Positions 53,603 to 59,315 of a DNA stretch of 59,315 bases are shown here, piece after piece. Made by a program: the position numbers and the translations under genes. Source of the DNA: JAIPGX01 sp041650475 (GTDB taxonomy: Bacteria > Babelota > Babeliae > Babelales > UASB340). The stretch lies in the NCBI GenBank assembly GCA_041650475.1, contig JBAZLD010000007.1, positions 1 through 59,315 on the forward strand, read 5' to 3'. Position 1 is the stretch's first letter, and every line of letters starts with the position of its first letter. Below the pieces are notes generated by a model. It was not told the DNA's origin, ran no database searches, and worked only from the letters and a program-made list of their open reading frames with translations.

Positions 53603-54309
53603 AAATTTTTAAGTTTTTTTAATTCGCCTTTTGTCAAAAAACGCCAACCACCAATAGGCAAATCTTTTTTTGTTAAACCTGCATACAGAAATCTATCAAG
53701 TTTTTCAACTTCGTAGCCTAAAATCTGAAACATCCGACGAATTATTCTTTTTTTGCCACTGTGTATTTTTACTGTAATTTTTTTTCTAGAAAAATTATTT
53801 GTAAAAAAAATATCATCTGACTTTATAAAACCATCTTCTAATCTCACGCCCTTTGACAAAGTAGCTAAATCTTTTAATTCAACGTCTTTGTCTGTAATAA
53901 CATGATATGCTTTTATTATTTCGTTTCTGGGGTGGGATAATTTTTGAGCCAAATCTCCATCATTTGTTAATAAAATAAGACCAGTCGTGTCTTTATCAAG
54001 CCGACCAACAGGATATATTCTTTCTGCTTTTTTAAGTTTTATAAGATCTAAAACAGTTCGTCGTCCCTTTTCATCATTTACAGTAGAGACATAGCCTTTA
54101 GGTTTGTTAAGCAATATATACTTAAAAACTTGTTGCTGTTTTAATCTTATTATTTTATTTTCGTACTTAACTTTATCACTAGTTTTTACTAGATAGGCAG
54201 GATCCGTGATTATAATGTTATTAACACTAATTTGTCCTGATTTTACAAGTTCTATTGCTTTTCTTCGCGAACAAAGACCAGCATGTGCAAGATATTTAGC
54301 CAAATACAT
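53599..54309 (-). CDS. RluB/RsuA-family pseudouridine synthase
   Basis: A 236-residue protein. The N-terminal S4 domain (MYLAKYLAHAGLCSRRKAIE, about 1-50) binds RNA. The catalytic domain has the active-site aspartate in GRLDKDTTGLILLTNDGDL (about 105), KAYHV, and a C-terminal IHSGKKRIIRRMFQILGYEV. These proteins change specific uridines in rRNA to pseudouridine. RluB (23S) and RsuA (16S) cannot be separated reliably by eye. It is followed by idi with a 4-nt ATGA overlap, so the two are co-translated although functionally unrelated. Confidence 0.92.
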   Translation of the reverse strand: MYLAKYLAHAGLCSRRKAIELVKSGQISVNNIIITDPAYLVKTSDKVKYENKIIRLKQQQVFKYILLNKPKGYVSTVNDEKGRRTVLDLIKLKKAERIYPVGRLDKDTTGLILLTNDGDLAQKLSHPRNEIIKAYHVITDKDVELKDLATLSKGVRLEDGFIKSDDIFFTNNFSRKKITVKIHSGKKRIIRRMFQILGYEVEKLDRFLYAGLTKKDLPIGGWRFLTKGELKKLKNL

Positions 54310-54356
54310 AATTTACCAACTTTTTTTATTAATTTGTTAAAATTTTCATTAGATTA

Positions 54357-54713
54357 TCAATAAATCTCAAGTAAGATTTTTATTCTTTTTTCTATTTTTT
54401 TAAGCATATCACTATTTAAAAATCCTAACCTGGATCCAAAAAGCCTTTGCTTAGAAACAGTTCTTATTTGATCACATATAATAAAAGAATTTATTTTCAA
54501 ACCTCCATCAGGAGCCTTAATCTCTACTTGCCATGGAACATTCTTTTGTTTTGTTGTTAATGGCAAAATAACTACTAAATCAGCAGAACTATTATTAAAA
54601 AGATCTGTTGAGATAACAACACAAGGTCTTTTTTCTGATTGCTCATGCCCAATAGTTGGATCAAGACCAATCAACCAAATATCACCCCTAAATATATTCC
54701 CCTTACTTATCAT
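54357..54713 (-). CDS. MazF/PemK-type endoribonuclease toxin
   Basis: 118 residues with the full MazF pattern: RGDIWLIGLDPTIGHEQSEKRPCVVIS at the start, LVVILPLTTKQKN in the middle and ICDQIRTVSKQRLFG towards the end. The arginine in EKRP and the threonine in PLTT are the residues usually tied to RNA cleavage. Such toxins cut mRNA when their antitoxin is lost. It overlaps the antitoxin gene by 11 nt, so they are co-expressed. Chromosomal toxin-antitoxin pairs are uncommon in very reduced genomes. Confidence 0.92.
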   Translation of the reverse strand: MISKGNIFRGDIWLIGLDPTIGHEQSEKRPCVVISTDLFNNSSADLVVILPLTTKQKNVPWQVEIKAPDGGLKINSFIICDQIRTVSKQRLFGSRLGFLNSDMLKKIEKRIKILLEIY

Positions 54714-54951
54714 CTTTTAATCCATCTTTTAAAGCAAAATCCCACTCAGATCGCTCTTTTAATTCTTCTTCCCACCTATCTTTATCATCTTTTAACTTTT
54801 CATAAGCCTTATCTGCTTTATACAAAAAATATTTTCTATATAAATCTTCAATTGCTATCTCAATTAATTTTTGTTTTGACTTACCCGTCAATTTATACAA
54901 TTGTTCCAAGTTATCACTTGAAACATCATTAATTCGAGTCATTTTAGACAT
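54703..54951 (-). CDS. Ribbon-helix-helix-like antitoxin of the MazF pair
   Basis: 82 residues from the ATG at 54951, chosen because GAGGA lies 8 nt upstream (five more codons are open to 54966). The N-terminal part (MTRINDVSSDNLEQLYKLTGKSKQKLIEIAIEDLY) has the strand-helix-helix rhythm of RHH DNA-binding proteins. The lysine- and glutamate-rich C-terminal half would wrap the toxin. It is encoded upstream of the toxin, as is typical. A palindromic operator and a promoter lie immediately upstream, consistent with autoregulation. Confidence 0.82.
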   Translation of the reverse strand: MSKMTRINDVSSDNLEQLYKLTGKSKQKLIEIAIEDLYRKYFLYKADKAYEKLKDDKDRWEEELKERSEWDFALKDGLKDDK

Positions 54952-54996
54952 TTTATTTATCCTCATAATTTTATGTTGTCTTTAGCAACACCATTC

Positions 54997-55018
54997 ATGT
55001 ATACAAATCTGTATACAT
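54997..55018. promoter_or_regulatory. Palindromic operator of the toxin-antitoxin pair
   Basis: ATGTATAC, a 6-nt spacer and GTATACAT form a perfect 8-bp inverted repeat between the promoter and the antitoxin start. It sits at about the expected transcription start, the usual binding place for an autoregulating antitoxin. Confidence 0.72.
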
Positions 55019-55022
55019 AATA

Positions 55023-55050
55023 ATTATATATAATATTAAGGTGTTTTCAA
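55023..55050 (-). promoter_or_regulatory. Promoter of the toxin-antitoxin pair
   Basis: On the minus strand TTGAAA (55050-55045) and TATAAT (55028-55023) are separated by 16 nt, a near-consensus sigma70 promoter directed at the antitoxin. Confidence 0.7.
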
Positions 55051-55332
55051 GTTTTATTAAAAAGAAACTTCGCGACAGGCTGTAACTAAAATGTTTGAAT
55101 TAATTTATAGACAGGCAGAAAACAAGCTTAAAAGATATAAGTTAAAAACAAATTTAAACACTATTTTTTCAAAATAAATCGATACCTTGAGTCTCGCTCT
55201 ATTTCTTGAACCAAACATTTTATACTTTTTTGTATTTCCAAACAAAATATTGTAAAATAAAAATAAAAAAAATTTTTTTATAATTTATAAAAAAAAAGCC
55301 TTATGAGAGACCTAAATAATTAAGAGCGAAGC
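55051..55332. other. Intergenic stretch without a recognisable gene
   Basis: About 280 nt separate the divergent toxin-antitoxin promoter and the antiporter. It includes an 11-bp inverted repeat, TAAAATGTTTG (55087-55097) and its complement (55232-55242), and two copies of GACAGGC (55073 and 55110). I see no tRNA, terminator or credible open frame. It could be a decayed gene or a small structured RNA. Confidence 0.4.
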
Positions 55333-57003
55333 ATGGAAAACAATTTTTTAGTACTTTTACCCCCACTCATAACTTTAAGTCTTGCTTTTATAACAAGAAA
55401 AGTAAAATTCTCTTTACTATCAGGAATTTTAATTGCAGCTTTTATTGCAACTGATTTTTCTATAAAAAAAATTTTATTTAAAACTTTTATAACTTTTTGG
55501 CAAACAATAAATTTATCAAATTTAACTTCATTAAAAAATTTTTTATCTAGCAACAATAGCAACATGTTAATCATATTATTTTTATTCATGTTGGGAATTA
55601 TAATAACTCTAATAAATCATACGGGAGCATCTTGTGCCTATGGACGCTTTATTAGCAAAAAACTTAAAACATCCAAGGAGGCCGAAGTTTCTTGTTTAGC
55701 GCTCTCTTCAACTTTATTTGTAGACGATTATTTCAGTAGTCTTACTGTTGGATCTGTTATGTATCCAGTAACAGATAATTTTAAAATTCCAAGAGTAAAA
55801 TTAGCCTTTCTTGTAAACGCAATGGCATCTTCACTTTGTGCACTTTCACCAGTTTCAAGTTGGATGGCAGCAATTGTAGCCCCATTGACTAACGCTGGTA
55901 TATCGGATCAAATGGGTACTAATATGTTAATAGCATCGGATACTTTTTGGGTATATTTACATATTTTGCCGTTTATTTTTTATTCAATAATTTTAATATT
56001 AGGAATATGGTTTATAGTTTTACGAAAAATATCTTTTGGATCAATAAAAAAATATGAAAAAATTGCACAAGAAACTGGAAATTTGTTTGGTGGAAAAACT
56101 GCTACGAAAATAAAGATTAAAGCAGTAAGTGAAAAAAATTTAGCCAAAAATTCTCTTTTAGATTTTATTTTTCCAATAATCCTGCTTTCTAGCAGTCTAA
56201 TTTTTAATCTTTTATATTCCGGAGGTTGTTATTTATTTGGGGGCACTAATAGTATTATAAAAGCTTTTCAGGCAGCTGAAATTTCTTATTCTTTATTTAT
56301 TAGTGGTTTTTTTACACTTACAACAAGTTTATTTTATTATTACTCAAGAAGAAAAATATTTTTTAAAGAAATAGGTTCTATTTTTTTTGAGGGCATAAAC
56401 TTAATGTTACCCGCAATATTAGTTTTAATTTTAGCATGGACATTTGGAAGTTTAATAAGAAACGATCTTCACACTGGACAATATTTAGCAAGTAAACTTG
56501 TTGGAAATATTAATTTAAAATTTTTACCTATAATATTTTTTATTATTAGTATGATAACTTCAGTTTGCATTGGATCTGCCTGGGGAACGATTGCAATTAT
56601 GGTACCAATAACAATTCCAATGCTGCTTTCTATTTCTGGTTTAACCCCACCAATAATAGCGGAAAATTTATCAATAATGTTTCCTGTTGTTGGCGCTATA
56701 ATATCTGGAGCAATAATTGCAGACCACATATCACCATTATCTGACACCATGGTCATGGCAAGTGCAAGTACAGGTGCCAATTTAATGGATTTATCAAAAA
56801 TTCAATTATTATATACAATACCAATTATAGTATCTACGGCGATAGCATTCTTGCTTTCAGGATTTTTAATTCAGTATGGGCTTCTGATAGCATCTATACT
56901 ACCTTTATTGACTGGATCATTTCTAAATTTTGCATTTTTGCAATTTCTAAATCAACTGAATAAAAAAAACATCCAAGTAAATTCTCGAATTAATACTTAC
57001 TAA
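55333..57003 (+). CDS. NhaC-family Na+/H+ antiporter-like transporter
   Basis: A 556-residue membrane protein with about twelve hydrophobic segments. Family hallmarks are FVDDYFSSLTVGSVMYPVTD (about 136-155), LSPVSSWMAAIVAPL, and the second-half ICIGSAWGTIAIMVPIT-like stretch followed by GAIIADHISPLSDTMVMASAST. NhaC-type transporters swap sodium or small acids for protons. The substrate cannot be inferred. The start has only a weak ribosome site (AAGAGCGAAGC). Its last 57 nt overlap the end of the convergent gene at 56947-57891. Confidence 0.9.
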   Translation: MENNFLVLLPPLITLSLAFITRKVKFSLLSGILIAAFIATDFSIKKILFKTFITFWQTINLSNLTSLKNFLSSNNSNMLIILFLFMLGIIITLINHTGASCAYGRFISKKLKTSKEAEVSCLALSSTLFVDDYFSSLTVGSVMYPVTDNFKIPRVKLAFLVNAMASSLCALSPVSSWMAAIVAPLTNAGISDQMGTNMLIASDTFWVYLHILPFIFYSIILILGIWFIVLRKISFGSIKKYEKIAQETGNLFGGKTATKIKIKAVSEKNLAKNSLLDFIFPIILLSSSLIFNLLYSGGCYLFGGTNSIIKAFQAAEISYSLFISGFFTLTTSLFYYYSRRKIFFKEIGSIFFEGINLMLPAILVLILAWTFGSLIRNDLHTGQYLASKLVGNINLKFLPIIFFIISMITSVCIGSAWGTIAIMVPITIPMLLSISGLTPPIIAENLSIMFPVVGAIISGAIIADHISPLSDTMVMASASTGANLMDLSKIQLLYTIPIIVSTAIAFLLSGFLIQYGLLIASILPLLTGSFLNFAFLQFLNQLNKKNIQVNSRINTY

Positions 57004-57891
57004 AGTTGTTGGTTCATCAACTAAATTTAAAATATTTTCAGGCGATATATTTCTAGGCATTAGGTCTTCTTCTGCATTTGAATAATTTTCTAAATCATCA
57101 ATATCATAGCTTGCAGAATAAGAATCATCTAAACTATCTATTCCATCATAAAAAGAAAAATCATTTTCACGTAAAGTATTTACATCACGCAAAGTATTTA
57201 CAAGATCAGTACCAATCAAATATTTAGAAAATAGTTTTAACTTTCGCCCAGCAATAGTTTCTATTAATTTCAGCCACTGACCTTCTAATTTGTAATTATC
57301 ATCAAATTCATCAAATGAAAACATTCGTGAAGCAAAAAACAATTTTTTATTATTTTTTAATAGGCCAGTAACTCCTATCCATAATCTCCCATTATTTTTT
57401 TCACAAGAAAATCGCAATCTAGATGTATTATAAACATTTAAGAACTCTCTACACTTTTCTATAGTTTGTTGTTCTTTTGATAACTGTTTAATTAATTTTA
57501 CAACTTCTTTAGCATTATTAAGACGCCGAGAACTTTTACTTTCAATCAAAAAGTTACTTGTAACTACATCATATTCGGTAATCTCGTTTTTACGTTTACA
57601 TGATCCCAAATTTTTTGAAATTTCTATGTTTAAATCAAAATATAAAATTTGTTCTTTTAACCTTTCTTCCGCCCACAAAGCAGATAAAAGTTCAAAGTAA
57701 TTACCACTATTATTAAGTTTTAAGGATGTAAGATACGAAAAACCTGGTACTTGCAAATATCTTTGATTTGCTAAACACAAAATTTCTTCATCTGAAACAG
57801 AGAAAAGACCATCAAAAAATAAAAACGAACATAAAAAAATTTTGAGAAAATTTTTAGAAAAATATTTTGAAAAAAATATTTTTTGTTCCAT
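56947..57891 (-). CDS. Exported protein of unknown function
   Basis: 314 residues from the ATG at 57891 (MEQKIFF), which has AAGGA just upstream; an ATG 17 codons earlier is open but would give an unusual N-terminus. Residues 1-30 form a signal peptide. The rest is mixed charged and aromatic, with an acidic tail (DDLENYSNAEEDLMPRN). A 6-residue tandem repeat, VNTLRD/VNTLRE, lies about two thirds along. No known domain is recognised. Its last 19 codons overlap the end of the convergent antiporter gene, a long overlap that makes the exact C-terminus less certain. Confidence 0.72.
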   Translation of the reverse strand: MEQKIFFSKYFSKNFLKIFLCSFLFFDGLFSVSDEEILCLANQRYLQVPGFSYLTSLKLNNSGNYFELLSALWAEERLKEQILYFDLNIEISKNLGSCKRKNEITEYDVVTSNFLIESKSSRRLNNAKEVVKLIKQLSKEQQTIEKCREFLNVYNTSRLRFSCEKNNGRLWIGVTGLLKNNKKLFFASRMFSFDEFDDNYKLEGQWLKLIETIAGRKLKLFSKYLIGTDLVNTLRDVNTLRENDFSFYDGIDSLDDSYSASYDIDDLENYSNAEEDLMPRNISPENILNLVDEPTTLVSINSRIYLDVFFIQLI

Positions 57892-58068
57892 GTTCCTTAC
57901 CCCCAACAAAAAATCAAAAACAAAGAAACATAAATAACACAATTATAATTTACATGGAACTAGTAATATTTTGCAAAATAACAAAAAAATAAACAAGATA
58001 TAGCTGTGTATAAATTATTTTATTAAATATAAAATTTAATCTTTATTCAAAAATTTATCTATTATATT

Positions 58069-58527
58069 TTATTCAGAAGAATAAATTCTAGAACTAAACT
58101 GAGAATCCCTAATACGCTTAATATCTTCTGGTTGCAAAACTAAAGCAGGAATAATAACTTCATTATCTATTTTTAATTCAGGAATATTAATGTTTTCTGG
58201 CAGATTATCAACATAAAAATTTGACATATATTTTTGATCTTCAGGATCAATTGAAATATTTATAGCAATATTATTAGTACATATAATATTTGTTGCCCAA
58301 GACCTAAAAACGACGTCTTTATTATTTGCGGTTTCTTTTGAAAACTGATTAAAAAAATTACACATAAGTATAGAAAAAAATTCATCACCAGACAAAGATC
58401 TCATAAAACACTCAGCATTAAACTTAATAAAATTTTTTTCTTGAAAATTTAAACATAAAAGAGAATTATTTAAACTCAAAAATAAGAATATAAAATTTGC
58501 TATAAATATTTTTTTAATTGTTTTCAT
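58069..58527 (-). CDS. Small exported protein of unknown function
   Basis: A 152-residue protein with a signal peptide (about 1-25, KIFIANFIFLFLSLNNSLL). The mature part has a patch near residues 41-56 (CFMRSLSGDEFFSILM) and several proline- and isoleucine-rich strands, with no recognised domain. It resembles the neighbour at 56947-57891 only in being exported. The start follows a weak purine-rich leader (AAGACAAT). It is separated from the rRNA operon by the rRNA terminator. Confidence 0.72.
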   Translation of the reverse strand: MKTIKKIFIANFIFLFLSLNNSLLCLNFQEKNFIKFNAECFMRSLSGDEFFSILMCNFFNQFSKETANNKDVVFRSWATNIICTNNIAINISIDPEDQKYMSNFYVDNLPENINIPELKIDNEVIIPALVLQPEDIKRIRDSQFSSRIYSSE

Positions 58528-58597
58528 AATATTGTCTTTTTAAATACTTTTTTTAAGAAAAATCATATCTGAATTTAAAAAAAATAAAGATGAAAAA

Positions 58598-58621
58598 AAA
58601 GCCCCTGATTTCAGGGGCTTT
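58598..58621 (-). terminator. Terminator of the rRNA operon
   Basis: AAGCCCCTGA and its complement form a G+C-rich 10-bp stem around TT. On the minus strand it is followed by eight T residues, just beyond the 5S gene. Confidence 0.9.
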
Positions 58622-58630
58622 AAATTTTAA

Positions 58631-58746
58631 TCCTGGCAGTACTTATTTTTCCAGACCGTCTCCAGCCAAGTATCTTCAGCGTAGTAGGCTTAACTGCCGT
58701 ATTCGGAATGGGAACGGGTATTTCCCCACTACTATGGCCACCAGGA
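58631..58746 (-). rRNA. rrf: 5S ribosomal RNA
   Basis: The minus strand carries the 5S core (CCGTTCCCATTCCGAATACG, GTTAAGCCTACTACGCTG, ACTTGGCTGGAGACGG). The ends TCCTGGTGGCC and TACTGCCAGGA pair as helix I. Length of about 116 nt is normal. Ends are placed by helix pairing and may be off by one or two bases. Confidence 0.95.
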
Positions 58747-58861
58747 AATTTTACAAAAATTTCAACTTTAAAATGCTTGTAGTTCAAAAACTAAATTAAA
58801 AATTGGAGCTACTTTGAATCAAACTTAAATATGCTTACAACAAACATATAATTAATTTAAT

Positions 58862-59315
<454 letters not shown>

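Noticed and set aside
58590..58799. An open frame over the 5S gene and its terminator
   Set aside because: It runs antisense through 5S rRNA and a terminator stem.

Overview
The window looks like the chromosome of a small-genome, very AT-rich, host-associated Gram-negative-type bacterium. The best fit is candidate phylum Dependentiae (TM6), whose described member Babela massiliensis lives in amoebae. That assignment is inference. It rests on strong AT bias, many exported proteins of unknown function, ankyrin-repeat proteins, a eukaryote-like protein phosphatase, and a mevalonate route to isoprenoids with an archaeal flavour. Housekeeping genes (serS, grpE, secD, glmM, tlyA, pssA, rRNA, tRNAs) show that it is chromosomal.

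Layout. 1-9.4 kb is mostly minus strand: the 5' part of an ATP-dependent DNA ligase, exported proteins of unknown function (one with ankyrin repeats), secD flanked by tRNA-Met(CAT) and an unusual tRNA-Leu(AAG), two exported coiled-coil proteins and a small FMN-barrel protein. 9.4-15.4 kb, minus: hemW, a DUF4381-like protein, a DUF58 protein, serS and a large membrane protein. 15.4-33.5 kb is mixed: phosphohexomutase, an exported orphan M41 peptidase, thyX-dcd, a UvrD-type helicase, a LysE exporter, glmM with an LptF/LptG-type permease, the run grpE-pssA-htrA-tlyA, and a ferritin-like protein. 33.6-42.5 kb holds the isoprenoid genes. 42.6-47.5 kb is one 1637-codon gene joining a PPP-family phosphatase to ankyrin repeats. 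48-57 kb has an exported MutS-like ATPase, two tandem MATE transporters, idi with an RluB-type pseudouridine synthase, a MazF-type toxin-antitoxin pair with a palindromic operator, and an NhaC-type antiporter. The right edge carries two exported unknowns, 5S rRNA and the 3' end of 23S rRNA.

How the genes work together. Thiolase, HMG-CoA synthase and a DUF35 OB-fold protein lie side by side (39836-42465), the gene set of the archaeal acetoacetyl-CoA thiolase/HMG-CoA synthase complex. They sit in one operon with class II HMG-CoA reductase. Mevalonate kinase, phosphomevalonate kinase and, 11 kb away, type I IPP isomerase supply all later steps except mevalonate diphosphate decarboxylase, which I do not see here. 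Two of the three mevalonate transcription units begin with paralogous HD-domain phosphohydrolases that overlap the next gene; the third begins with a CYTH-domain protein.

The most striking theme is that several families normally found in the cytosol carry N-terminal export signals here: an HD phosphohydrolase, an M41 peptidase domain without its AAA motor, a MutS-like ATPase, a PPP phosphatase with ankyrin repeats, and a Nudix-like protein lacking its catalytic glutamates. In a host-dwelling bacterium these are candidate host-directed or periplasmic activities. Two short G+C-rich elements, one inserted in frame in phosphomevalonate kinase and one forming the end of idi, look like palindromic elements that can sit inside coding sequence. 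All functions come from motif reading; no database search was run.
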